Source: Symbiodinium natans (taxonomy: Eukaryota; Sar; Dinophyceae; Suessiales; Symbiodiniaceae). From it: a DNA stretch of 64,000 nt. The stretch is from the NCBI GenBank assembly GCA_905221605.1, contig CAJNDS010002377.1:368501-432500 (forward strand), in the 5' to 3' direction. Below, in pieces: positions 26,107 to 38,400 of this stretch; the stretch's first letter is position 1, and each line of letters starts with the position of its first letter. The position numbers and the translations under genes were made by a program. The notes beneath the pieces were generated by a model. The model made no database searches. It was not told the DNA's origin and was given only the letters and a program-made list of their open reading frames with translations.

Positions 26107-26189
26107 TATTGGGGCCCTTGTTTATTACAAAGGAATCCTACTATTTGGGGGGCTATTTTAGGGGTCCCCTATTTTCGTAAACCCCCATA
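26107..26189. mobile_element. Dispersed short element, copy 2
   Basis: Shares AGGAATCCTACTATTT, GGGGTCCCCTATTTTCG and TAAACCCCCAT with the copy at 21.6 kb, by eye about three-quarters identical. Runs directly into a TTTAGGG unit. Weaker relatives lie near 15390, 38615, 43350 and 62690. Confidence 0.5.
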
Positions 26190-26671
26190 TAGGGTTTAGG
26201 GCTAAACCTTGTTCCCTACCCCAGCTAGGATCTTATTTGTGTGAGCTATGGAAATTGGCCTTTTATCGGTGCTGTGCGGACGTGCTATAAGACTTGCTCA
26301 GGACTGGCCACAATCCGTTCTGCAAGCGATACGCGCTACCTTGCTGACACCCTCAACTCCAGCATGGCAGCCAAGAAAAGCAAAACTGGCAAAGCCCAGG
26401 GCAAACCACTAAGAGCGAGGTTCTGGAACTCCAGAATTGAACCTTCAAGGAATATCACGGCAACCTTTCGAGATGGCCAACCTGGTACGTGAAGTTTTCG
26501 GCGCTCGCTGCGGCCAGAGAGTAGTGTAAGATGGTGGGGGACGTTCTCCTGGCAGACAGGGTTCAGCTATTTCCGTCGGCTTTTCAACACAAAGTCCGGA
26601 CCTCCTGTTTACAAAGAAGCCCTCCATGCTGGGTTTATAAGGCTTATAGGGCCCTAAGGTTCACTGGGCTT

Positions 26672-26964
26672 TAAGCTGCCTCCGCCTTGCAGTCGAGATG
26701 CAGCTGGGAAGCGTTCATGCCGCCGAACTTCGCTTCCTGCATGCTCGAAACTAAATTAAACCAAGTCAAAAAGCGTAGCTCCTTCATTTTTGCAGGGCTT
26801 CTCTCGGTGCTTGACTGTATTTTAAGGGGTGTCCGCTTTGCGGAGCTGGTCCGCACGCAGCTCGAGACGCGAACCACTCTCAACAACGCCATCGTCTGAA
26901 ATTCTTTAAAATCTCGTTCAGACTCTTCTTACTACTTATCTTCGTACATCTTGGATATGCCCTT

Positions 26965-26998
<34 letters not shown>

Positions 26999-27597
26999 TT
27001 ATGAACGTTTCTCACAATCGCATCTCAAGTCAGATCATAAACATGCACCGAGCAGCAATCACGCGGGCTGAGGTGCGAATAAGCTCCTTGGCATTCGACA
27101 CAGTTTTGAAGGATGACCTTGCCCCGAGTTAGCTCAGAAGCTCGTGAGCGTTTCTTTGGTCTTGTTTCTTTTCCTGTTGAGCCCGTCGCGCTCAGCCGTG
27201 TCACAAGGGCTGTGGCCTTGGGAGTGCTCAGCATTCTCTGCAGGGCCCCTATATATTAAGCGCTCGGCAGAACCAGAAAAGCCGTGAAAGAGCTTCAGCT
27301 AGCCCTATGAAGGTGGTGGCAGTGGCGATCACAGGGACGGTTTCTGGAGAGGCCCGGAGGGGAAGTGAAACAATGAGAGAAGGGGGGGGGGGGGGGGGAC
27401 CTCATGCGAAAGGCCCAAATCGCAGACCTCCTCGTCCTCATCCTATTCCCCCCACCATCATCCTCATCATCATCATCACGGTCCTCGTCATCGTGATCAT
27501 AGCTCAGAAACTCAGAAGTCAACCTCAGCTCCTTTTTGGCTCCAAGGCGCGGCTTCCTTCCCAGGTAGATCTTTGGCCTTGCGGTTTCTTGGGATGA
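26672..27597 (-). CDS. Cluster of weak exon candidates, unidentified gene
   Basis: On the minus strand, an ATG at 27597 opens MSSQETARPKIYLGRKPRLG followed by a Lys-rich then Asp-rich tract to about 27430. Near 27030-27230 there are overlapping coding-like frames (for example FKTVSNAKELIRTSARVIAA). 26835-26896 follows a clean AATTTCAG acceptor (DGVVESGSRLELRADQLRK). About 26672-26737 reads EAKFGGMNASQLHLDCKAEA to a stop. The pieces do not assemble unambiguously. The acidic tract overlaps a low-complexity GAT-rich stretch and may be spurious. Confidence 0.25.
26968..26996. repeat. (CT)n microsatellite
   Basis: About fourteen CT units. A comparable (AC)n(TC)n compound tract lies at 33000-33060. 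Confidence 0.95.
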
Positions 27598-27690
27598 CAT
27601 GTTAACTCGGAGTGCTCAGACGAAGACTCGAGCCTGACACGCAACAGCCCCACCTTAGATCCCAAAAGCTTGGTTCCCATGGCACCCGGC

Positions 27691-27726
27691 CTAAACCCTA
27701 AACCCTAAACCCTAAACCCTAAACCC
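27691..27726. repeat. Interstitial CCCTAAA array
   Basis: Five CCCTAAA units downstream (plus-strand sense) of the exon cluster at 26.7-27.6 kb. Confidence 0.9.
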
Positions 27727-29060
27727 ACTAAGATCACTAAGATGAGAAAAAAGCCGCAACTCCAAACCCTGCCCGCCATCCTTGGCCCCTTTAAACCTGA
27801 AGAGCTCAAGTAGAGCGGCCGATCGGCAGGTCGTCGTGTTGATCCCCCCTTTGCATGTATCCAAATACCGGTACGGAGGCCCCCAAAAACTACCCATTGC
27901 TTAAGAAACCCGAAAGAATAGAAAAAACATATTCCTCTGGGGTTCTTCAGCAAAATAGTAGAAAACAGAAAAAACTCAGAAACCCCTCCCAAAAGTGAGT
28001 CCCCTTCCGCCTGCCGAAGCTGGCTGGCCGAGGAAAGGCTGGACGCTGACCCAAGGAAGAGGCCTCTCGCAGGGTCTCTTTCGAAGAGTTCTCTTTAAAA
28101 AAAGGCCCTAAACCCGAAACCCTAAACCCCAAACCCGAAACCCTAAACCCTATCGGTCAGACTCGTTACTGTAGGCATCGTTAAGGGGCTGTCTAGGGTG
28201 AATTCAGGCGGGGCTCATGCGCCCTCAACTTTCAAAACCATCCACATGCTGAACATGAAGCGTCGGAGCCATATTGGTCAGTTCGCTAAACTGCAATAAG
28301 GTGGGCGCCCTATTCTTGGAAGTACCCAAGAAGGGGCCATACCCAAAGAATTCGGAACTTAATCTGTGCAACGTTGTCGGATTCCAGGTTGGGTCAAAGG
28401 AAGATCCTTTTAGGCTACTCAGCTCAATCTTACTGACAGAGAGCCCGTGAAGATTTCAACAATTCACAATCCATTTTAATTTTGGGAGTTCCTATAACAA
28501 GGCTATTGAACGTTGCGCCTAAAGAGGCCCTGAAAATAAACATATGAAGCAACGGGCTAGATTATTGCTAGAATCCACGATGGGAACTGAATATATACAT
28601 ATCAGTATGTAGATTTTGACTGATCCTACCTTGTCTGTGCATTACAAAGTGGTAGGATTCTCACTTTAGTGTCTGGTGCCTGAGACCTCATTTCCTTGTG
28701 ACGCCACTTGAGGTCATGTTGCATGGTGTAGCGGCAGCGGCATTGGTGATGCTACATTGCGATGCTGCACCACCTGACCTGGCCCCTCGTATCACCAATT
28801 CGGAAGATGTCTTCGAAGATGTCTTCGCAGATTCGGGTGCTGTCTTCCTCGCCTACTGCGTCGTTGCGCATTTCAGGCTTGAGGCAGATCCCCCCCCCCC
28901 CCCCCCCCATTTGGAATGTGGCTGTGCTGAAAAAAGCTCAGTCCCAGTTTTTGTTGGCTCAGAAGCTCGGGGTGATGGGCTTCACTTTTCCCTAAACCCT
29001 AGACCCTTTGTGCGCCAGGGCTCTCTCAAGTGCCTGGTTGCAGACTGGGCGCACATGTTG

Positions 29061-29161
29061 TACCCTAAACCCGCAACCCTAAACCCTAAACCACCCTAAA
29101 CCCTAAACCCTAAACCCTAGACCCTAAACCCTAAACCCTCAACCCTAAACTAACCTAAAAC
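29061..29161. repeat. Interrupted CCCTAAA array
   Basis: About twelve units with CCCGCAA, CCCTAGA and CTCAACC variants and short interruptions; an older array than that at 9.1 kb. Confidence 0.85.
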
Positions 29162-30302
29162 CTCCAAAAGTCGTGCCTGGTTTATCATGTTTCGACTCCC
29201 GGACCATGATGTAGATGTTGGCCTCGGCTGAGCTCCCTGGCAATGCTCCGAGCTTCCAGGGGGAAGATCGGGCAAGGCGCTGGGGTACCGATTCCTGCGG
29301 GTCCTGGGGTTTAGGGTTTAGGGTTAGGGTCTCAGGGAGTTTTGAAGCTTAGGGCTTCCACCCTCTAAACCAAACCCCCGAAACAAACATGAGGAGCTCT
29401 CCATTTTGCCAAGAGACACTTTCTGAGCAGATCCCTGGAAGGACCTGGCTCATCGCCTTAGACGTGCAGAGATTCGTTGAGGGTTCTCAAGGGAGTTCAC
29501 ATTCGTAGATCGGGGCCTGTGAGGAAAACATTCTAATGTGCAAGCGCTATTGTTCCCAAAGCGTGGACTTCAATGCAGTCTGACACGCACCAGTCGCACG
29601 ACACAAGACAATTGGTCACCCGAAAACTTCTGAGTGACAATTCTAGCTTGGCATTTTCGGGTTGGGGCAGCGCGGAGGGGCGCAGAATTTTCGGACTGCA
29701 ACGGCGTCCAAGAGGTACAACCGACGGCTCGCAACGTCTCATGGCCCCAAATCTGAGAAGTTGCGACAGTTGCACAGGTCCGAAAGTGGTACACTTTCTT
29801 CCCTGAGCTCGAACCAAGATCCCACTTTCAAAGCTGCAGCTCTCTGACCTCCTGAGACAATCTAAGGTTGATGCTCCTGGGCCTCCCAAAAGCCTCAACC
29901 CAAAAAGAAGGGAACAAACATCACCTCAACCTGAAGGTACCAAGTTTCTACCTTTCAACTCCCAAGCTCCCCCCACAAGAACCCACAGAAGCCGCACCCG
30001 AAAAAAGACCCATGTCTGAGGACGACACCATGAAGGCGGTGGACAAAATCGAGCTGAGGTGGTTGAGGCCTTGGTCTCATTCACCCCAGCACCCCAAAAC
30101 CGGTTAAAATTTGGGGTTTAGGGTTTTAAGGCTTTTCTTTTTTTGGCCACCCGCGGTTTGGGGCTGAGGGTTTTGCGGTTCAGGGGACGCCGCAACTGGG
30201 GTCCTTGGGGCTCCGGCCAGGGGCCTCTCAGGGCTTAACTTATAAGGCTCTTTTCTGACTTCAGTGAAGGCTCTGAGCTCCTTTTGCATCCGGACTCACA
30301 GA

Positions 30303-30383
30303 GCCTAAACCCTAAACCCTAAACCCTAAACCCTAAACCCTAAACCCTAAACCCAAAACCCAAAACCCTAAACCCTAAACCCT
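30303..30383. repeat. Interstitial CCCTAAA array
   Basis: About eleven units including two CCCAAAA variants. Another array of about six units follows at 30899-30945. Confidence 0.9.
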
Positions 30384-32039
30384 GACTCTTTTGGGGGAAG
30401 CTTGGGGGAAGCAGGTAGTCTTTCCCTGCGCCACCAGGCAGGGCCATGCCCAGCTCTTCCTTCTTTAGAGGCGGGTTTTGTGGCCGGGCTCGCTCCACGA
30501 AACCCTACTGGTGGGATGATATTTAGGGTTTAGGGTTCAGGGTTTAGCATTGAACCCCCAAGATAACATGGACATCTACACACAAGACTCCTGCAACGCC
30601 CCAAGGCCCCCCCAACTCTCCGCGCTAACTTGAATCCTGAAGCTCAGCTGAGTAGCTCATATCTGCAGAAATGACGCCCTCCAGGCAGTCATACCGACCA
30701 CAATACCTTTAAAGCGGATGCTTGCGGGAAGGGAAGCCATCGCTTTCTTCGGTTCGGGGGGGGGGGTTTGGCTTGGTCAAGTTTGGTGCCTTGGGTTTCG
30801 GCAGCCATACTTTTCCTGCGGGCAGAAATAGCCTTTGAGCGCCTCTGACCAAAGCACCTGTCTCCTTGACACCTCACAAAGAACGCGGGGGGATGTCTTA
30901 AACCCTAAACCCTAAACCCTAAACCCTACACCCTAAACCCTAAACAGCCAGCAGTTCAGCAGTTTCACCTCGAACCTCTGAAACTGGTAAGAAACTCCAA
31001 GCGCCCGAATTCCAAGCACTGCTGCCAAGCCGCGCGAGAGGGGCGGCTCTGGACATAACAATTCCTCATGAAATGGGTGAATGCGTGTGGGTCTGAAGGC
31101 TTAGTGCCTGTCACACCTTTAGTATGGGACCCCCGCCTTGAAACTCAAGCTTTGCAGAGGGCCCCTTTGTTTCTCAGGGGTCCTCTTGTCGTCATGTCAA
31201 GTCCATGTCTGGGTCTCGGGAGATCTCATGGCGTTCCTCAGAACCCCCGCGCCCCCCCCCCCCCCCCCCCCCCAAACAAATCCCAACAAACCCAAGCCCC
31301 AAACTTGCTTGGGATCGAACAACGAAGGTCTGATACCCCTAAGCCATCCTATATGCCTATACTACGCAGCCGCTTGAATCCTACAACTCCTAGCCATTGA
31401 AGCCCTCGAAGAAATGTTCAAACACACTTGGCTTCGATTACTTATCCACTCCGAAGAAATGCAACTTTCCGAAAGCCCTCACGGCCTCCGGCTCTTTCCT
31501 GGACGCCAGTCCAGCTGGATTTGACCTTTGGACGGGGTCCGGAAGACTTGCGTTTGGATTTCGCCACTCGCCTAACCACGTGCTGCGGTGAAAGCCGTAG
31601 GAGGAGAAAGTCTTGGGGGGGGGGGGGGTTGGGTGCCTTGGACACTTAACGTCTATTCTGCGCGTGCTCTTTGTTTTCTTGGATTCTTCCCGCAAACCTC
31701 TCTGGGATTGGGTTCTCGTTTGGCGCTTCAACGCGGAAGGCGTTCTATCGGATCGCTTTCTGGCGAAAGAGGCCACGAAGAGGAGACGGTCAACGGAGCG
31801 CGGTGGGATCACGGAATGAATTTTGACGGGCGGCCACGGAGACGACGCGGTCAAGGGAGGGGGTCGGAGCATTTTGCTGGGAGAGGGGCGTGGCGGACCA
31901 TGCATGGATGTCAGGTTGACGCACGGGTTCGGGGGGTCGAGAACAATGATGGGGGGGAGCGCGGACGGGGAGCATTCATTCGGTCGATGGGCAGGAGGGT
32001 CACACGCGGACAAGATGATGGGGCAGTCACCTTCCGCGC

Positions 32040-32190
32040 CCCCTCCACGCACTCCGCGGCCTCCGCGGCCTCCGCGGCCTCCGCGGCCGCCGCGGCCGCC
32101 GCGGCCTCCGCGGCCTCCGCGGCCTCCGCGGCCTCGCGGCCTCCGCGGCCTCCGCGCCCTCCGCGGCCTCCGCGCCCTCCGCGCCCCCGC
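32040..32190. repeat. GC-rich CCTCCGCGG array
   Basis: About 150 bases of CCTCCGCGG-type units with CCGCCGCGG and CCTCCGCGC variants. Translated frames are Pro-Pro-Arg or Ala/Ser runs, so the 229-, 204- and 128-codon frames around it are low-complexity artefacts. TCTATTCTGCG occurs at about 31651 and twice at about 32227-32259. Confidence 0.75.
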
Positions 32191-33013
32191 TCAGGACACT
32201 GGGTGCTGATGCTAAGGGTGCATTGCGTCTATTCTGCGGGTGCGTTGCGTCTATTCTGCGGGTGTCTCCCTTTGTAAAGTATTTGTTTACAAGGCACGCA
32301 CGTGCGGCATAGCCTTTAAGTGTCCATCTTACGGGGGGGTTGGGGGGGTCGGGGTGGGGGGGGTTTCAAGTGTTGGCTTGCGAAAAGGGTAGGCTCTTCA
32401 GGTTTTTTGTGTGGAATGGGAACTGTGATGCAGGCACGGCCATGATTCAGGCTGTGCACAGCTGCCCCAACGCATCCCAAACGCAATTGCCTGCCCGATT
32501 ACAGGTTCTGAAGGCTTCCAGGGCTAGCAGCCATGGTTCGGGCGTTTGGTGGCACATCGGGAACAATCTGTGGTTCTGGGTGTCTGTTTCAACGGCTATG
32601 CAAGAGGTGCAAGCACTGAGCAGAAAAACGGTCATGCCAGGAGCCCTGCATCTTAAGGTCGGGAGCTACTGTGGGTGTGGTTCCAGGTAGCCTAAGTTAG
32701 ATTGGCCAAGGTGCCTTGTCCCCCGGTCTGATCCTTGCTTGTTGATCCTGTGCGTATCATGAGCTCAGAGGTTCTGAGGGGGCGGGGGGGGGGGGGGTTA
32801 CCTTCAGGCCCTACTAAACCCCAAACCCGTAAACCCCCTCCCAGAATCCTAAAAATCCAACCCGGAAAAGAAGGCTAGGATGGCCAGCTCGATTCTGCTT
32901 GCTCGTTGTTTCTGAGTGGGTTCTCAGCTTCTAGCTTTCCAAATACGGAGCAGGGCTTCTATATGCTTCTATTCTGTCCAATACTTACAAGTACCTGCAC
33001 ACACACACACACA

Positions 33014-33044
<31 letters not shown>

Positions 33045-35060
33045 CTCTCGCCCTCCTCTCTCTGTTTTTCTCTCACTCACCAACAACAGCAATAGACGCT
33101 ACATCAGGCATCTAAGCTTCCATCGGTTGCGCCACACAGCGCTTTCAAAGACAGACCCCTGGCTCCGCCCCGTCTTCACCATCTATAAGGGTTTACTAGG
33201 AGGTTCATGGGTGCTCAGAAGTGGGGTTGTACCATCTAACCATGTTTTTCAGGGTACCTAGAACCTTATACTTCTCAACACATGCAGAGGCTCAAGATAC
33301 TTCTTCAACCCAAACGTGCATGTCGCCAAAGCAAGCACTGTCGGCTCTGAAAAGCCCGCCCAACCGCCCCACCACCGCCTGCCAGCATGACCAGGAGGGG
33401 ACCGGCCGGGTATTCGAAATCTGCTCAAAGTGGTCGCTCAGGTCGCCTGGGGGCTTTCAAGTCTGCTCAAGGGCTTGGTCAGGATGAACGCCGGTATGAC
33501 CCTCCAAGCCCTGAATTTTTAAGTAACACTCGGAAATACAGTTTTGCTACAAAACGTTTGTAGGTCCCTTGAACACTGAACCCAAGAAGTCTGGGACCGT
33601 GCGGTCTTGCTCAACCCACCCGAAGCACTTTCCTACGTAAAGTTCTTCCATCACAGCTGCCTGTTTCGGCGTCCATGGTGTACCGGTGAAGCAAGCCATC
33701 GTCGTCCCCCTCCTTGCGGGCTGCTGGGCTCAAACATCTCTAAACTTTCGTCTGCCCATAACCTGGGGTTTTGTTGTTAAATCCTCGCTGTCAGAGCTCT
33801 GCGCATTTGTGTGCTGAGCCCTTCTGTGCCAAGCCCTGCACCTTGCAGCTTCGACAAAGAATCCCAGGAATGAGTGTAGGCTGAGGGCGCACACCCAGTA
33901 AACCCAAGCCAAGCACTTCTCAGGATCTTGAGGATGCGTTTTATGGCAGAAACGGGTGCTGGGAGCACATGGATGGTCTTTTTGCAGGAGAAAAAGGTCC
34001 AGGAACCAGCAAAAGAACCCGGGAACTCTCTCATCAACCTCCCGCAAGTGAACACCCCACAGAAGAGAATCCGAGATCTTGCAGATTGGCTTTAAGCCCC
34101 CCACACAACTCCCACACAATCTGCTGAAATGAAAGGCCCGGCATCCTCGAACAGAACGTTCGTGCTCACATTGGAGAGCCCCTCTGGAAAGATGACTGCA
34201 GCAGACTGCCCTGCATTGAAGTTAGGGTGATTGCATCTTTTGATTTAGGGGCCGTAGGGTAGAAACCAGAAAGTGCACCAAAGCAAGCAAAAGTGCGCGC
34301 CGCAGCACGACAATGGCATGCAAAACATCTGGTAGCATATGGTAGCACAACAGTACCTGCAGGAAGCAAGCACACAGGTGCAGTGCTGGAGACGGTCACG
34401 CACCTAGAGCAGGGGTTGGGGTGGGGTGGGGTAGGGTGCCGCTCGGTCTTCAGGCCTCTAGACTTTAAACAAAAAATAGGAGTCTGCTCGACCTCCGTGA
34501 TTCTCAGTTGCCATCCTATTCTGAGCTCCAACAGTTTGCACCGCTCTCCCCCCAAGAAGATGAACCTACTCATGTCGCGGAGAAGATGCATCGACTTTGG
34601 ACAAGGGCCTTGGTCAGCCCATGGGGTTGACTTGTTTTGACATAGAAGAGGAGTGAAGACGTTTTTGCTTCCATTTTGGTGTGCCGCGTTGGCAAGTGGT
34701 GTGGGGATAACTCTTGCTCCAGAACGGCTTGAGCTCTGTGAGCGGCATGCCCCACTCCCAAGGTATGTGCACAGTCCAGAGCCTTCCTTGAGTTGCTCGA
34801 AGAGAAAGCCTTCAAGCTCAGGTTCGCTTCAATTATTCCTGCTGCTGCCAGCACAAGGTGTTAACTTTCCGTGGCCACGCTATAGACACAACTTTAAGGT
34901 GGCCCACACCTGCACGCTTCCAAACCGGAAAGCCGCGAAGGCAGTGGTCATGACAACAATCTTGCCGAGAGCTTGCAAGTTCCAAAAACAATTGATCATG
35001 CGGTCCGGGTCGCAGCAGAGATCTACAAAGCGTTGGGGGGCAGCGGGGGCAGCGGGGTTT

Positions 35061-35450
35061 GGGCACTGGAGCCCTTAAAACCACTTCATTTCAAGGTGGG
35101 CTTCTGAGGGTAGGGCTTAAGGATGAGGGGGTAGAAGTAGTGGATGGGCAGGGGGGGGCGGGGTAGCAGCTGGGGCAGCAGGAGGGGGTTTGGGCATGCA
35201 TTGGAGCCCTTCAAACATCTCATTTCAATGTGGAGCGGTTGGGCGTGCACTGGAGCGCCTTAGAACACTTCATGTCAATGTGGAGGGCGGTGGGTAGGGA
35301 GTAGGGCGATGCATGCACAGGAGCCCTTAAACACTTCATCTCAAGGTGGGCTTGAGGGTCGGGGTAGTAGAGGGGCAGGAGAAGGGCAGCGGGAGCAGCA
35401 GCGCGGGTTTGGGCACTGGAGCTCTCAAAACACTTCATTTTATTGTGGAG
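35061..35450. repeat. Degenerate repeat cluster, five copies at irregular spacing
   Basis: A core like GCACTGGAGCCCTTAAA then ACACTTCATTTCAAGGTGG appears near 35061, 35192, 35241, 35311 and 35411. The spacers are G-rich and vary from about 50 to 130 bases. Frames here are open through the repeats but show no protein family. Confidence 0.7.
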
Positions 35451-35499
35451 GAGGGGGCGGTGCGGTGACGCTGATGAAACGGTAGGGGTAGTAGAGGGA

Positions 35500-38400
35500 A
35501 GAAGGGCGGGGGCAGCGGAGCTGCCGGCCCTGAATGCCAAGATCCTCTGCAAGCAAACCAGGCCTGAAGTAAAGCCGACTCGTACTGCCCGCACAGATGG
35601 GAAAAGTGTCCTTAGGTTTTGTTTGGGGATGGTGAACATGCCATTGAATCACTGCCCATCCAGGGAACAAACAAGGCCTTCTCACTTCAACACATCCCTC
35701 TAGCCGCTAGCCCATCCCAAAGATGCCAAAGGCCGCAAGCCCAAACAAACTCCTGCGGCGTGGTTCTGAACATGTCTTTCAGCGGTACGGCGGCCAAAGA
35801 ACTCCAGCTTAAGGCCTGTCAAGTGTCAGTTCTGTTGTGGCAGCCGTTGGGGGGTGATGGTGGGTGATGGACTGGCTGCCAAGGTCTCGTTGCAATTCTC
35901 TTGTGGGTCTGTTGTGTCGAGAGGGAGTGGCGGTTCTGCCTCAGCCGCCTAGTTGGGCACTTCTCCAAAGATAGTGATTTTCTCTGGACAACAACACTTT
36001 GTGCAAGAAGCCTGGCTCCATGACCATGCTCAATTTGTGTGTTTATGCAGTCGCAGAATAGCGGAAACAACACATGGTATGCTGCCGACCCCGCATGGCT
36101 TCGGGGTTGGCTTTGGGACATACTGCACAGTGCAGTTCCGGGGCTTCGCAAAGGTGGCAAGCGTGTGTCGCAGTCTTAGATGTGCTCACACCCATGTTCC
36201 CTGTCAGCACCACTGACGCAGCCTACACAGCTTATCGCATTCAAAAGGCGAGGCAAGCTGAGATCTGCCGCCGGGACATCCGTACGTCAGCGAACGGGGT
36301 TCCGGCTCGCGCGGTCATGCTCAGATCCATTTGAGTGTATGTTGGATGCTGGCTGGATGCACTGCGACAACTGCCAAACTCTGACTAGAGACTGTGTCGC
36401 ATTCAAGGTGGGATGTATGACGCGAGTCACGGAACCTAGCTTCCAGACTCTGGCAGACTCTAGACCTGCTCGGCCTTTAGCAACTCTAGACAGGATGATA
36501 CACACGAGAGGTGGCTTCTCGATGTGTGCAAGTGCGCCCCCTGCGCAAACGCCTGACCTGCTCCCGCACGCGCCTTCATGACCGAGCGGCGACACTGATA
36601 GAACATCTTGTGCCGCTGCAGGGAGAAAGCGTCGTTCCTGCAGCCGTTGTCAAAACAAACGGGTTTCAACTCAGCAAGGTCCCAGGCGATGACTTAATGC
36701 TGCACCGTATCTTTGTGGGATAATAGCCTGGGCAGAAGCCTTTCGGCTGAACCGCTCACTGCAATGCTGGAACCCTGGACAAGCTTCTCGACGCCGAACT
36801 TTCCGACCCTCCAAGCCCACGGCACAGCTAACAAGGAGTCCATTCATCTGTGCCATGTCGCTGTCAACCCGAAACCTCTTACACCTCATTTGGCCCGTCT
36901 GACACCCTCCCCCCAAAAAAATCCACACAACTCCTTGAACCCTCCCGAGATTTGACCGTTGCCCATGTGTGTCGTTCCTCCATTTTTTTGTGTTCCCCTG
37001 GCCGCTCCTTTGTGGCTGCCCTTTTGCCCATGGCTTTGCCTTTATTACATGGGTCCTGTCTCCGCTTCACCTGCTCTATGAACACCAAGCTGCTGCCCTT
37101 CCATGGGACCCTTCGAGCCTTGCTCTAAGAAGTGAACACAAAAGATCTGCTTCCTTTCACGCATGGCCCCTGAGCCCTAAGCAACCCTCTATCCGGAAGC
37201 CTGAAAGCCCAGCACTCCCCCCCCCCCCCCCCCGCCCCCCACCCCACACAAAAAGCGAAGCAGGTCACGAGTCCTCTGTCGTCCTACCGCTCCAAGATCT
37301 GTTTAGGCGGTGTTGCAAGCTCATGACCCCGCGCCTGGAGTTTGGGGTTAAAAAGGTTTTAAGGCTTCAGGGGAAGAGGGGAGTTGACTTCTTCTTCGGA
37401 TGACAGCAGAGGCCGATTTCTGGAGATATGTCCACTATGGTGTGCATCTTAATTGAGATCTACTTCCAGGTTCAGCATTGGCTGCAAGTTGTCTCAAGTC
37501 AGAAGACTTCGGGGTTTCAGGGGGGCCACTCTGGGCCTTATTTCAGGGGGTCTCAATATGTAGAAGACAAGCTTAAAGTGGATGGCACTCTTAACATGAC
37601 TCACTCCTCTTCTGAGGTTCTGAAGAAGAAGTACACTGAGCTGAAATTCTGCCGAGCCCACATGTTGCTGCAACCGCCTCGGCTTCGTAGCGGCCTCCCC
37701 GCTGTTAAATTCAGTCCAGCTGCATTTTCTCAACCGCATCGATGACGGGGAGCAGAGTACTGCGCCGAACAAACGACCTCGCAAACAAGGGGGCATGGCG
37801 TAGCTTTTCTGGGGAGGGTTCCAGCCCTTAAAAAAACCATCTGAAAAATGTTCCTGAATATGAGCCTGATAAACCCAAAAAGGGAACATGTAGAGATGTC
37901 CCAAGGGCCTACCTAGGTGAGGTTCATGGTCCAGTCTGTGTGCCAGAAGTGCGCTGTGACTCCCCTCCGCAGCACTGAGGATAGTAGTGATGCTTGAAAC
38001 ACGGTGTCTCAACGCAGAACCTCACCTACAGCCACAAAGCCGCTCAATGCCAAGCCCATGGTGGTCAACCGCACATTACTTGAAGCAAAGGTCGTGACTC
38101 CCAATTCTTGTACAAGTGAAGCCCGCTCCGTGTTGTACGAGGCAACTCAGACCCATGAGAGCTGCGAAGCCAAAGCTATAGGGCACACGTTACTGGCAAT
38201 CATCGTCGAAGCAGACGAGCAGCTCAATTTGTGTAAGTAAGGAGCCCTGCGCCACGTATGTGAGGTTGACAAAAACCTCGGCGATTCAGGCTTAGACCGT
38301 AGGGCTTGGGTGGGATGACACCAAAAAAGCACTGCATGCCCCCTCGTCCACGCCACGCGTGAGTAGCCAAGGCTTCCCCGTAACCCCAATCTTAGGGGAA

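Larger units (their letters stand above)
27727..35000. other. Gene-poor stretch
   Basis: Contains the arrays at 29.1, 30.3 and 30.9 kb, poly-C/G runs, the CCTCCGCGG array and the (AC)(TC) microsatellite. A minus-strand frame at 33730-34119 is open but shows no motif. Confidence 0.5.

Noticed and set aside
31300-31365. tRNA- or SINE-like signal on the minus strand (A-box-like TGGCTTAGGGG, B-box-like GTTCGATCCC)
   Set aside because: The two boxes are only about 27 bases apart, no acceptor stem or anticodon arm forms, and no SINE tail follows.
31438-32277. Frames of 204-229 codons on both strands
   Set aside because: Low-complexity Pro/Arg, Ala/Ser products of a CCTCCGCGG array; open in several frames at once.
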